Positions 1 to 11,430 of a stretch of DNA of 64,000 nucleotides are shown here, piece by piece. Location of the stretch: assembly GCA_037974665.1 (NCBI GenBank), contig CM075778.1, positions 25,548,001 to 25,612,000 on the forward strand, written 5' to 3'. Position numbers and translations under genes: made by a program. Position 1 is the stretch's first letter; the number at the start of each line of letters is the position of its first letter. The notes beneath the pieces were generated by a model. The model did not search any database, was not told where the DNA came from, and saw only the letters and a program-made list of their open reading frames with translations. Source of the stretch: Ehretia macrophylla (Eukaryota; Streptophyta; Magnoliopsida; Boraginales; Ehretiaceae).

Positions 1-2960
1 TGCACCATGGTGGGACGTTTCTAAAAAAACCTATTAAGAAATGTGTAGGTGGTTTCATTGACTATTTTGATCATGTAAAAGGGGATTTAATAGGAAAAGA
101 TGACATTTTAAGCATGACAGAGGATTATGGGTTCCAAAAGAGATGGTTAGGGTATGACACATGTATGGTAGGGACCTTTTGGGAAACAACAATTTGTTAA
201 GATTGATGATGGGGTAAAAGGTTTTCTTAAGTTTTTAACTATTGAGAGGGTTGTAGATGCTTATCTAGAACACATAGATTTGGCTAATGTTGTTCAAAGG
301 CATATTAACAATAGGTTAAATGATGTCAGTCGTGTTCAAATTGGGGATGATAGGACTGATTATGTTCAGAACACATCTATCAATAATGATGAGGAAACAA
401 ATGAAAGGGATGAAATGAATTATGATGAGTTATTTGAATAGAATATGGATGAAGGTGTACAAATAGAGGAAATAAATATGCAATTTGATAGTGGTGAAGA
501 GGATTTGCTTAGGTCAGATAACTTGGACAGTATAAATAGTTCAGATAGTTATGAGGAATATACGAGGTTTAACCTTAGACTTGATATGGAAAAATTTGAG
601 TTCAAGGTAGGATGATTTTTAGTTCTGCCAAAGAATTCAAAGTTGCATTGGATACTTATTGTGTGCAAAAAGGTAAGGTCATGAGGTTAAAAAAGAATGA
701 AAAAGAAGAGTCATGATTGTATGCAAGAAAGAGGGTTGCACTTGGTTGTGTTATACTTATAAAGTGAATCGAGAAAACAATTTTCAGATTAGGAAATACA
801 ATCCAAAACATTCATACTATTGGTCCTACTTTAAGAGCAGTGTCAATTCAAGGTGGCTTTCAAACAATAATGGTCACAAGTTCAAAAATAACAGTTAGCT
901 AAGGGCCAATGATTTTAAAGATGAGATGATAGTTGAGCTTCAGGCTTATATATCTAAGAGTACAACATATAGAGCCAGGGTTGCTACACTTGCTAAGATC
1001 TATGGTGATCTTGATGCTCAGTTTAAGAAGTTATGCTCCTACTGTGAAGAGCTTTTGAGGACTAACCCAAATAGTATAGTGGTTGTCAAGATGGTTGACC
1101 AACATGATTCCCTTGAACATCCTAGATTCATGAGGATGTATATATGTTTTGTTGCATACAAGAAAGGATTCCAAGCAGGTTGTAGGCCTATTATTAGCTA
1201 GGGTTGATGGTTGTCACATTAAGGCAAGACATGGGTGGGAACTATGAGTAACAGTTGGAATAGATGTCAATAACAACATGTACCCTATTACATGGGCAAT
1301 AGTTGAGGATGAGAACACAAGTAGTTGAAGGTGGTTTTTGAATTTGTTGAAAGAAGACTTAAAAGATAGAAAATGAAGATGAGAACCTATCCAAGGTATG
1401 GACTTTATAAGTGACAAGCAAAAGAGGTTGATTGAAGCATTTGAGTAGGTATTACCACAGGTGAATCATAGATTTTGTGTAAGGCATATGCATGCCAATT
1501 TTAAAAGGGCATGTTTTAGATGTAATGCTTTGAAAGATGCTTTAATTCAACTACTATACCATGGTTTGAAAGTTCAATGGAAAAGATGAATGCACTAGAT
1601 GCAGATACAAGAAACTGGTTAAATGATAAACCTCCTACACAATGGTCAAAGTCATACTTTGATACTTCAGTTTAATGTGACATGTTGCTCCATGATCTTT
1701 ATGAAAGTTTTAACTATTTCATTATGGATGCAAGATACAAACCTATTATTACCATGTTGGAAACAATTCGAGGGTTAGTGATGACAAGAATGCAAATTAA
1801 TAGGGATAAACTAGAAAGATGGATTGGATGTTTGTGTTCAAGAATAAAGGAGAAAGTTGCAAAGTTGACAAATGCTGGTACATCTTTCATTCCTAAGAAA
1901 GCTGATCAATTCCACTTTGAAATTGTTGGTCATTTTGATGATAAGTATGCGGTTGACTTGGTGAACAACACTTGCAGCTGTAGATAATAGGATTTAACTA
2001 GCATACCCTGTAAACATACATGTGTAACAATTGCATTGAGGATGAGTAATGTTGATAACTATGTGCACGAATGTTACAGGGTACAAACCTTTAAGAACAT
2101 CTCTGCACTTGCAATAATGCCACTTACTGGACTTGATCTTTGGCCTAAAATTGATAGGGTATCAGATTTGCTTCCAATTTATGAAAATAAGGTAGGGAGG
2201 CCAAAAAAAGTGAGAAGTAGGGATCTATTAATGGAACAACCTGAAAACCTTACAACATATAAACCTGGAAAGAGAGCTAATCATTGTAGAATATGCTGGC
2301 AAAGGGGCCATAACTCAAGGAGCTGCCCCCAAAGAAATAATGTAAGTTCTATTTCATTGTTTTACATTTTAATTCTATTTATTCAGTTTTAAGTGCAAAC
2401 ACTTGCTTTTTTTTTTTTCCTTTGTAGTAGGATGGTCCAACTACTGTTTCTTATGCAAAAAAGAATAGAGGGTAGTGGTGTGTTTAGTATTGGTGAGGCT
2501 AATATGGGAGGTATTGAGAGTAGCCAACAGAGCACAAGAAACAACTTGAGCAGGGCGAACAACATAGGCAAGGGTGACAGAGAGAGATGAAGAAATGAAG
2601 GTAGAGAGAAATGTGTTACTCAAGGAATAAGGAGATGAAGATGAGCTGATTTGGGAAACAATTTCAGACCACCAATAAAGGTGTTCAAGAGGTAAGTAAT
2701 ATTTGTTTGTAAGAAACTGAGTTCTTTTTGCTTTCTACATGCTTATATTGATAAATCTTCTTCATACAGGCTATCTATGTTGCAAATGATGAACTAGTTA
2801 ATGATGAACCAATTCCAGAAGTTTCAGTTGACAATGAAGTAGAACTTGCTAGCGAAACAACTCTATATGTACCAATTCCAAAGGCGCCAATTCCAAATGC
2901 CCCAACCCAAGGATCAAATATAAACCCAGTAATTGCAGCTTTGATGGATGACTTTGTTTG
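1..2960 (+). pseudogene. Decayed Mutator-like (MULE/MuDR) transposase
   Basis: Conceptual translation in shifting frames gives a plant MuDR-type transposase in the usual order. The N-terminal part (about 1-590) has the HHGG.F and VGG..DYFD pattern. A second DNA-binding-like segment lies at about 600-900. The MULE transposase core covers about 926-1700. A SWIM zinc finger (CSC then PCKH) lies at about 1940-2030, and a CCHC knuckle (CRICWQRGHNSRSC) at about 2285-2330. A low-complexity acidic tail ends with a stop near 2960. Many stops and frameshifts break it (for example TAA near 197, TAG near 438 and two adjacent stops after the CSC of the SWIM finger), so no intact protein is possible. The 5' end runs off the window, and terminal inverted repeats were not found. 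The family call rests on domain order and the SWIM and knuckle motifs. Confidence 0.85.
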
Positions 2961-3299
2961 AAGTGATGCCTTGGATCTTATTTCCATTTGTGTTAAGAAG
3001 GTTGCATTTTTTGGAGTATATAAAGTAAATTATTAAAAAGGTTGCCTAAGTTTTTGTCCAGGAGGTTGACTTTTTTGGAATATATGAAATAAATTATTGA
3101 TTTTTGTATATGAGGTAAATTATTGGTTTTTGTATATGGGATTGCCTGCATAATTTGTTTTGTAAATTGTACATTGACAAACCTGATGAAATTCCAGTTT
3201 TATATGCAGCTTCTTTTGTATAATGGTGATTGCATAAATCTGATATGTAGCTTTTTTTTCCTTTTTTTTTTTAACCATAAATTTGATAGACAGGTGATC
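2961..3299. other. AT-rich flank, no gene seen
   Basis: Sequence 3' of the transposase remnant. It repeats short phrases such as TTTTTGTATATG and AAATTATT. Nothing in it is convincingly coding. It may be the 3' part of the same MULE. Confidence 0.5.
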
Positions 3300-3481
3300 A
3301 AGGGAGAATCTACACTAGGGCCAGCAACGTTAAAAATTGTATGAAATTTTTTATAAAAATTTAAATATCTATGTACTTTTAGTTAAAAAAAATTAATTAG
3401 CTCCCACTGAAAAAAATTCATATAATTGAAAATTTGTTTATTTTAGTCCACACTGAGAAAAATTTCTAGATCTGCCCCTGC
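3300..3481. mobile_element. hAT-like MITE with 8-bp target duplication
   Basis: A 182-bp AT-rich segment is bracketed by the direct repeat AGGTGATC at 3292-3299 and 3482-3489. The ends are imperfect inverted repeats: the left begins AAGGGAGAATCTAC and the right, read on the minus strand, begins GCAGGGGCAGATCTAG. An 8-bp duplication and this terminal pattern fit non-autonomous hAT elements. There is no coding capacity. Similar fragments (ends reading like AGGGGC...GATC, interior ATTAGTCTCCA or ATTAGCCTCC) occur near 31690, 32100 and 53785. Confidence 0.6.
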
Positions 3482-3499
3482 AGGTGATCTAAAAAAACT

Positions 3500-4085
3500 G
3501 ATATAAATGGTATCTATTTGAACATTTGTACAAATATAAGGGATCAATTTCAACTTTTTTTGCAAAATATTATCAATATATTTAGGCTTATTTGCAAACA
3601 GTAACGTTCTATTTCAACTTATTTGCAAACATTAAGGACATATTTGAATTTATTTGCAAACATTAGGGACCAAACAAAACTTCTCTACAAACATTAAGGA
3701 CCTAGTAGAACACTTTTGCAAATATTAAGGACAAATTTGAACTTTTTGCAAACATTTAGGACTAATTTGAATAGTTTCGTAAACATTCAAGACTAATTTG
3801 AAACTTTTGGCAAACATTCAAGATTATTTTGAACATTTTTACAAATATTCAGGACCTAATAGAACTTTTCTCTTTCACACATGTTGTTTTTCAATTTTGC
3901 CGCTCATACCATAGTCATGTGCGAATCACTTGATCAATTCCGTTAAAATTAACCCCAATTTTGATGAAAAAGACTAATATGAGACTTTTATAAAATATAT
4001 AGGACTAATTTGAAACTTTCAGATAAACATATAAGACTAAATTATATTTTAAGTAAACATATAGGATCATTGGTGCAATTCACCT
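3500..4085. repeat. Degenerate tandem repeat, unit about 38 bp
   Basis: The phrase TTTGCAAACATTAAGGAC followed by an AATTTGAAC-like tail recurs about ten times between 3520 and 3870. It continues in weaker form (AAACATATAGGACTAATTTG) to about 4080. It lies immediately upstream of the presumed promoter and leader of the ELM2/SANT-like gene. It may be the remains of a transposon end. I cannot assign a family. Confidence 0.6.
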
Positions 4086-4099
4086 TTTTATTTTCACCC

Positions 4100-4874
4100 A
4101 AAAATTTTACGCGCTAACCAAAAAGGCCTGATAACTAGAGGGCATTTTCTGTAATTAACTCAAATCACGAACCCCTTTTTTGACCACCCACGTTTACCAT
4201 TTTCAGGCTACGCATTATTCCCCTTTCGTAACCCTAGCTTTACCTTTTTCCGCCAACATTTCCCCCCCTTGTTTTTTCCTCGATCCCCTTTCTTCTCCCT
4301 CCTTAATTACACCGTACTTTCTTCTCTTAATCCTCAAATCAATACTAAATTCTTCTAATTCGATTTCTCCTCTTTCGATTGATACCTCTTTTAGCTCTAG
4401 CTGTTGAGAAAATCGAATTCTAGGGTTAGGGTTTCTGATTTTCTTCGATCTTCTTCAGATCTCTTTGATTGCAACTTTGTTTTTGTAAATTAAACGATTA
4501 TTTCATTTGGGTTTTAGTTTTATTTTTTATCTATTCCATTTTTTTACATATCCAGTTTTTGTAAAAAAAATTATATTTTTGTTTTGTTATTTTTTGTGGT
4601 TCGATTTGTAAATTTATTGGAATTTTCATTTTATTCTTGTTTCTGTCGAATTTATTCATCAATTGGTCAAAAAAATTCTCTCTTGTTCGTGGGTTTTGTA
4701 AATTTGGGGATCTAGGGTTAGGGTTTTGAAAAATTCTTCATTTTCCTTCAATTGACTTGGAAAAAAAAAAGAAACTGGTGTAAAATTTTCAATTTATTCT
4801 CTGATTTGTTCAATTTCTCTCCTCAATTGAGTGAGATCTGCTGCTTCATTTGTCGAGGGCTGTTCTTCTTTGAG
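4100..4874 (+). other. Presumed promoter and non-coding first exon
   Basis: Upstream region of the ELM2/SANT-like gene. 4240-4440 is strongly pyrimidine-rich (CTTTTTCC, CTTCTCCC, TCTTCTCTT), followed by AGGGTTAGGGTTT near 4422 and 4717, a telo-box-like motif common in plant 5' leaders. A good donor GAG|GTAAAT sits at 4874/4875. The simplest model is a 5' UTR exon ending at 4874, with an intron to 6206 or 6218. The transcription start is not determinable here. Confidence 0.4.
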
Positions 4875-5036
4875 GTAAATTAAACTATTTTCTTGTTAAC
4901 TTTAGGACCATAAGCTGTTTTTAACATATTTTGAGTACTATTTTGGTGCACTTGTGTTATAATTTTTACAGCTGATTTTAGGGGCCAAATTTGGAAAAAC
5001 AATAATTTAGGGACCGGAATCTAAATAAAATTCCCC

Positions 5037-5098
5037 GCCACACCCCCCCCCCCCCCCCCTCCCCCTCCCCCTCCCCCTCCCCCTCTTCCTCCTCTTTC
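5037..5098. repeat. C-homopolymer and CCCCCT microsatellite
   Basis: An uninterrupted C run at about 5044-5059 is followed by repeated CCCCCT and TCCTCTTTCTTCC pyrimidine tract. It lies in the leader intron. The long C run is error-prone in sequencing, so its exact length is uncertain. Confidence 0.85.
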
Positions 5099-5163
5099 TT
5101 CCCCTTCCTTTCCCGGTCTCCATTTTCTGCTCAAAATTGTCCTTAAACCCTCATTGTGTTAGT

Positions 5164-5418
5164 TACTAACTATAGCATGTAATAAGATACCAAAACAAAG
5201 TCAACATCAATATATGTCCTAGATTTTAATAATGTGGTGTAACATTTATAGAAGTAAAGGTGCCCAGCTGTTGTACCTATTGCCATTAATTGCTTGACCT
5301 CTTTTAGTAGCACTATAGTTCTATTTAGTCTTTTAAGTCTTAAAATTTGCCATTTATGAAATGGACATATATTGATGTTGACTTTGTTTTGGTATCTTAT
5401 TACATGCTATAGTTAGTA
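5164..5418. repeat. Perfect 56-bp inverted repeat in leader intron
   Basis: Arm 5164-5219 is the exact reverse complement of 5363-5418 over 56 bp, with a 143-bp spacer. No mismatch was found when compared base by base. The spacer itself is not palindromic. The unit could be a MITE-like foldback element or a local inverted duplication. No convincing target duplication flanks it. It lies inside the presumed 5' UTR intron of the gene whose coding sequence starts at 6225, so the pre-mRNA would fold into a long hairpin. Confidence 0.9.
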
Positions 5419-6224
5419 TCTTTTGTAAGTGGGATCCATAGTGGTGTACTTATTTTTCCTTTTTTCTTTGGACCTGTGTGAATAGGGTCTTGTCGCAAGT
5501 GTAAAGTTGTACTAAGTGTAGCCGGTAATTTTTCAAACATTGCTTGTGTTGAATGACCATTATGTAACTGTGAAAATATAAACAATTTCAAGTGTAAAGT
5601 AACTTCCGTGATGTGTGTATTGTCTACTATATGCACCACTTGTGGGTGAAGGGATTAGAACCTCATTGCTATCTGGGAGTCAAAAAAGGGTTTATAAAGA
5701 AAGATGAAGTAAAATTGCAAAAGAATCCCATAAATGGGTTTTTTTTCAGAAGTCTTTGTGTGGTCCTACTTGAAGAATCTAGCGGTGGGGTTGGTTTGGT
5801 TGCAAGAAGAAGCGGAAGTATATTTTAGTTGTAAATAAGCCTAATGTAGATGGCACAGTAGAAAATGCTTTATGCAACTTTTTGGCTTTTATCATCTTTG
5901 TAGTTGGATTGTTTACTTCGTAAAATGGTCCCTAATGTACTGATGTCATTCTTGAAGTACCATTTGGTTCTCTATAAGAGATGCAATGTAGTTAACTTTT
6001 CTTTTTTCCCCAAAAGGTTTTGTTATCTTCTTTCATATTTCTTATATCACATTAGCTTCTTGCGATCCTTCAATCATTTAGATCTTACAATTCAGTGTTC
6101 TTCTTTTGCATAATTCATATTGCTAGGGTTTACTGCTTGTGCTTTGTTTCTATTTGATGTGTGCGTCTGTGTGTTCTTTGTTTGATATATGTTGACTTTG
6201 TTTCAGTGGCACTTGCAGATAAAG

Positions 6225-8200
6225 ATGGTTCAAAAACGTCCATATGGTGAAGAGGGCTTATATGAGGTTTCATCAAAGCAGCCAAGGCAACTAGAACCAA
6301 GTCATGAGCAAATACCCGAGTTCGAATTTCCTTGTGAACTTGTGGACTGGAAAAGTCACATTTCAGGTGGGTCAAGTAGTCTTGGAAAGATGCTTGACAT
6401 ACTGTTTAATCATCGAATTATTGTAAAATCCTGCATATGCAGAGCAGTTTACTACCAAATTGAAGCTACTCTTTGATGTTTTCTACCCATAGTTGACCTG
6501 ATGGAATGAGCATAACTTCTTGATCTGCTGGGTCGTTGTTATTCACCATTGAACTAATGCGATTTCTGTGTATTACATTCTTTTTCTTAATGATTTAGTT
6601 CAGATGTCAGGTTCCTCTAACCATTGATAACTTGTTTGTGCATTTTATAAAGAGTTCAATGCTATTCTCTATCACTTATGCTTAACTTGTTCTCTTTTGA
6701 ACTCTTGATGTTATAGAATTCAATAAAACCTTATAATCTAGAGGATGTATATATGTAACAGGTGAAGGTGGAGGCAGTCCTCCAAATAGTAAACCTGAAT
6801 ATGATGAGAAGCACAATATTGCCAATTTCATGCAGTTTCCTATCTGCACTGTGAAAGATGTAGAAACCTGCGGTCCTGAATCTGCTTCTAATTCTTCCTG
6901 GGCCACGAGCACTACTAGTGAAGAAGACATAAGGACAGAGGCACCAGTTCATGTATTGTTGTCACCCGACTATTATGATCATGATCATCCAATAAGTGCA
7001 GATGTTCACTCAGGAGAGATGTACTGTACCCTTTTGAAGCATCCTCCTCGAAAGCTGGTTCCTGTTGGGAAAGATTTTCAAGCTAAATTACCTGAATGGG
7101 GTCCCCATGATAGCAAAGACAGACAAAAGACTTCAGATCATTCTTCTCACGCACTTGCACTGGATTTCCTTGTCCATTGTGATGATGAAGACTATCGTGC
7201 TGGAACTTGTGTTATTCCAATGCCGGACTATGAACCATCTGCTTACAACGAGGAGAAGGTTGGAGGTGGAAGAGTAGAGTGTACCTGTGAGGATGTGGGT
7301 TCTATGAGATGTGTTCAACAACACATCATGGAGGCAAGAGAAAAGCTAAGGGAAACACTTGGCCAGGAGACTTTTGTAAAGCTGGGTTTCTGTGATATGG
7401 GAGGGGTTGTGGCAGCAAGATGGAGTGAAGAAGAAGAACATTTGTTTCATGAGGTTGTATTTTCTAATTTATCATCAGAGATGAATTTCTGGGATCATCT
7501 TACAGTAGAATTTCCATCACGGACTATGAGAGATATTGTCAGTTATTATTTCAATGTCTTTATGCTGGGAAAACGTGCTGAGCAGAACAGAGTTGACCCA
7601 TTGAACATAGATAGTGACAACGATGAATGGCAGGGAACTGAGGATTCTGATGATGAAGCTAGAACGGCTGATATAGATGATGATTCAGTGGTCGAATCGC
7701 CCACATATCAGGTTGATCCTGGTTATAATGAAATTTTTGAAGAAGATATACATGAGGATGATGAGGATGTTAGGGATGCAACCTTGGCCAATCATCAACA
7801 TGTGAATCATGGTGGTGTTAAGGGCTTTTCACATGCTTTAGATGAACATGATAATTGTAGCTTTGATCATGCATTTCAGCCTCAAGATAGAGTTTTCTCA
7901 ACTGAATTGGTAGAACAAGATGTACAAGATGGCTCTTGCACGTCTGATGAAGGTGGGGTTGCTCCAGAGACATACCTGATGAAGGCTGATTATCGGAAAC
8001 ACTGGACTGATAGTCTCTGTAGTGATAGCAATGGCCATGACCTATTGTTGGAGCCGAGCAGTGCTAAAGAATGGGATGTTGGGTACTTGAGCTGCCCCAA
8101 AAAGGATGTTGAATTTTTACCCACGTGCAGTATGATTGAAGAAGTCTTTGGAGCTGGAGCTTGGGATGACGTTTCTAGAGATGGTCCAGGCTTAAGGTAG
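6225..8200 (+). CDS. ELM2/SANT-like nuclear protein
   Basis: Coding exons are 6225-6366 and 6762-8200 (intron 6367-6761, phase 1, donor CAG|GTGGGT, acceptor AACAG|GTG), giving 526 aa. The start ATG at 6225 opens MVQKRPYGEEG and lies just after acceptors at 6206 and 6218. ELM2-like signature LVPVGKDFQAKLPEW is at about residues 146-160. A cysteine-rich stretch CTCEDVGSMRC follows at about 221-231. A SANT/Myb-like domain is at about 267-320 (RWSEEEEHLFHEVV, then FPSRTMRDIVSYYFNVF). The C-terminus is strongly acidic. This layout matches a plant family often labelled arginine-glutamic acid dipeptide repeat or ELM2/SANT protein (the Arabidopsis At2g47820/At1g55050 type). ELM2 and SANT domains recruit histone deacetylase complexes in the animal counterparts. 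A chromatin role here is inference and no DNA-binding specificity can be read. No neighbouring gene shares its function. Confidence 0.85.
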
Positions 8201-9059
8201 ATGCTGACTTCATTTTGGAGTTCATGTTCTGCAAGGAACCAGTATCTCTTTACCTGCTGAGTTGAATTAACCTTGACATTCCACTTTCATCATCTGCCAT
8301 GTCCTGATTTCCAGAGTGAAGGCCAGGGTTTGGCCATGGTACTGGCACCTTTTTTGTGGACTGTGAAAGAAAAAGGAAAGAGAAAAAGAAGAAAAAGACC
8401 AGCCTGTTGACACTTCTCAAATAGTTTTTGGATAATAAAAGAAAAGGAAAGAGAAGGGAAAGATGAGCCTGTTCATACTTCTCATCCAGGAGGGGAAGTC
8501 TCGTCTTCTGTATATATTGACAGCTGTGGAAGAAGAAAAAGAAGTAAAAGATTGTCCTGGCAACACTCAAAAGAGAGTGGAAGTCTTGTCTTCCCTATCT
8601 GTTTCACAGTTGTGGAAGATGGATTTTTACCATTCGCTCAATGATTTTTGGTGGTGGTTACGTTGGCTGATATAATCATTGTAACATTACAATGATTTCA
8701 CCCGTATCATGTATCTGTCTAAGCATCGGTTTTTGCATGTAAATATTGCTTCGGCTCTCCAAGGCGAGCCATGTTGGCCGAGGAAGTTAGCTCTTCCCTT
8801 TTCAATAGCCAACACACAAATTTCCTCCAGATCCTGGAGGAGTGCAAGTATAGATGATCTAGCATTAAGGTAGATGAATGTTTCTAGCTTCATCAAGAAA
8901 TGATCTCAATTTTATTTGGTGAAAAGCATTTTTCTAGTTAAAATTGGCGTGCATCAATGATGATTTTGGCTTTTCTGGTGATATCAGATTCTGAAAGTTG
9001 TTCATCTTCAATTCTTGTTAACATGGTGACATTTCCCTTCGTTTTTTACTCTATTGCTA
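8201..9059 (+). other. 3' UTR and downstream flank
   Basis: Follows the ELM2/SANT-like stop. It has purine-rich GAAAAGGAAAGAG tracts at about 8370-8460 and AATAAAAG-like phrases near 8434. A near-palindrome of two 11-bp arms (8674-8684 and 8687-8697, AATCATTGTAA) is a possible stem-loop or poly(A)-associated structure. No other gene is seen up to the transposon nest at 9063. Confidence 0.5.
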
Positions 9060-9551
9060 TAAGACCTTGTTTGGATTGCGTATTTTAAAGGCTAAGAAAG
9101 GAAGGAGAGGGATTAGAGGAAATCCCTTTCCTTGTTTAGATATTTTAGAAGGAAGTATCACGGAAGAATTAAAGAATCCCTTCCTTTCCTTTTAACGAGG
9201 ACGATTGCAAGGGTTTTTTGGGGAGAAAGGAAATGTTATGGTGTGGAAAGTTTTTTTGTGCCTGTAATTTCTTTTTTCTTTAACTCCATAGCTATAGATA
9301 TTAAAGGGGCAAAAATTATTTTAGTCCCTGAGGTTTTTTTAAAGACTAATTTAGTCCCTGAGATTTGTAAAAAAGTCATTTTCATCTCTGCCGTTAGTGG
9401 GCTACCGTTAGAATTAACCAACATAAGGGTAATAATGTCATTTTGAACTTCATAAAAAAACAGGAAAAAAAAAATGAAAGATTGACAATTTATTCCCCCA
9501 CAGCTCCCCCCGACCCCCGCCCTCCTTTTCTTCTTTCTCGACACACACACG

Positions 9552-9822
9552 ACGAAAGTTCATCTTCCTCTTCGGACTCTAGTAGTGGTGAGGATGAGGA
9601 TGAGGAAGAAAATGAAGACGAACAGGAAGGAGGAAGGGCACGGGAGAAGAAGAAAGATAAGGATGGTGAAAAAGGGGAAGTGGAAAGAGAGATAGACATG
9701 GAAGAAGGTGAGATAATGGAATCTGAAGCAGATGAGATGATTGCTTGGAGTGATGAAGACGATGAGGATGGTGCTGGTGGCAATTCTATGAAGGGACCCA
9801 TCAGGTCCAAGATTGAAATTAT
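9552..9822 (+). pseudogene. Captured gene fragment resembling NAF1
   Basis: The reading frame contains a serine/acidic run (DESSSSSSDSSSGEDEDEEE), then MEEGEI, then MIAWSDEDDEDGAG and KGPIRSK, before a splice-donor-like GTAATT at 9823. This order (Ser/Asp/Glu-rich, EEGEI, then GPI[RK]SK) matches my recollection of the region before the Gar1-like domain of plant NAF1, an H/ACA snoRNP assembly factor. Nothing of the RNA-binding Gar1-like domain is present. It lies between MULE inverted repeats, so it is best read as a transduplicated exon piece with part of its intron. Low-complexity acidic sequence limits confidence. It could come from another acidic nuclear protein. Confidence 0.5.
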
Positions 9823-9982
9823 GGTAATTAATTTAGTCTCATGCTTGTTTGCTGTCTTTTGTTTCTTTTGCTTCCGGAATTCTATTTTGCATTCAAGTAG
9901 CATGTGAATGATTGTGTGTGGAGAAGCATGAACGCTATTGCATTTTATTTCTAAAATTGATAATTAAAATTTTAGTCTTTTA

Positions 9983-11237
9983 GGCTATCTCCAACAACTT
10001 CTCTATTTTTCTCCCTACATGTAGGGAATTTTGGTCATTTCTCTATATGTAGAGATTTTCTATTTTAGTTTAACTCCAACAGTTTTCTTACATTCTGATT
10101 TTAGAGAATTTCTATTTCATTGTCACTCCAACAGCTTCTCTATTTTAGAGAATTTTTATTTTTGTTTTACTCCAAAATTTCCCCTACATATTATTTTTAA
10201 TTAAAATTTGTAATTAAATTAATTTGATATCTTAAATTGTAATTTAAAAAATTACAACCAAAGCCAAATTGTAATTAATAAAATTTTATAATTTAATTTA
10301 GAATTAAACAAAGGAGAAATAATAGTAATATGTAATTAGTTATGCCAAACAATTAATAAAATTAGATAAACAAAGTTACAATTAAAAAAAGTTAGTCATG
10401 CCAAACAGTAGTTAATAATATTAGAATATTTAAATTACAATTAAACTAAAATTCTAACCCTAAAACTACATTATGTATAACTCATCCCCATTTCCCTTTT
10501 TCATCTGCTGCCTATAATCTTAAACTCTTCATCTTCTCCCTACCCCATATCCATATCCGAAACACGTACAACCCATCCCACCCCCACCCCCACCCCCACC
10601 CCTACCCCTACCCCTACCCCACCACCTTCATCTCAATGTCAGATGGTGGTGCTGCCACCACCAAGCCACCACCATGCCGCACTTTGGTAGTGTCACTACT
10701 TCTACTGCCAAGCAACAACCATGCTACCACCATAGCAAGCCATCACCACGCTACCACCATAACGACCCACCACCACTCCACAACTGCAGTAAAGCCTATT
10801 GTTGTTCTTTTTTGCTGATTTTTTTTTTTTTTTTTAGTTTTTGTATATAATTTTTTTTTTTTTGTTTATTTTTTTGAAGATAAAACTTGTTTTGCTGATT
10901 TTTTTCTAAAAAAAAAAAATTACCTAGGGTTTTTTATTTCTGCTTCCGTGGACTGATTTTTTATTTTAACATATTTGGGTGTATTTTTTTGGTTGAATAT
11001 GGAGATCAAGTGAGTGTTGGAGATATTTTTGTTTTTGGATGTAATTTTTTTATTTATTTTTAACTGTCAAATCATTTTCAAAATGGTTTAGGGGATGAAT
11101 TCAGCATCTCCACATGTAGAAATGCTGAAAAGTAAATGTAGGGATTCTCTACTAGGAAACCTGTTGGAGATGTTCATTTCCAACTTATTCCCTAGATGTG
11201 GGTAAAATGAGTTTTACATATCCTGTTGGAGATGGCC
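9983..11237. mobile_element. PIF/Harbinger-type element, 1255 bp
   Basis: The ends are GGCTATCTCCAACA on the left and TGTTGGAGATGGCC on the right, flanked by TTA at 9980-9982 and 11238-11240. TTA/TAA duplication with a GGC-ATCTCCAACA terminus is typical of PIF/Harbinger and Tourist elements. Subterminal copies of ACATGTAGGGA and CTCCAACAG recur near both ends. No transposase is encoded. The middle is low complexity: CCCCCA and CCCCTA repeats at about 10575-10620, and a His/Thr-rich CACCAC stretch at 10640-10790. It is inserted in the Pack-MULE-like element. Confidence 0.8.
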
Positions 11238-11339
11238 TTAGAACAACTTCTTGAATGCTCCACTGAAGTATTATGTATACGCATTTTGTCAATAATATAT
11301 GCAGTTGTTTGTGTTAATGAGGGCATAAACTTCTGAAGT

Positions 11340-11430
11340 TTATTTCTGCAGTTGGTGTTGGTGGTTTATGGTGTTGGTAGTTTGTTGTTGGTGGTGGTGG
11401 TGGTGGTGTTAGTTTGTGGTGTTGGTGTGT
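11340..11430. repeat. GGT/GTT-rich microsatellite
   Basis: Imperfect GGTGTTGGTGGT repeats within the Pack-MULE-like element, just after an acceptor-like TTTCTGCAG near 11351. No coding meaning is seen. Confidence 0.6.

Noticed and set aside
9443-9907. Intact 154-codon acidic protein gene
   Set aside because: It spans a transposon terminal repeat, a gene-fragment-like exon and read-through into intron-like sequence. There is no complete domain.
10575-10620. CCCCTA/CCCCCA repeats as telomere-like sequence
   Set aside because: The plant telomere unit is CCCTAAA. This is a short microsatellite inside a Harbinger element.
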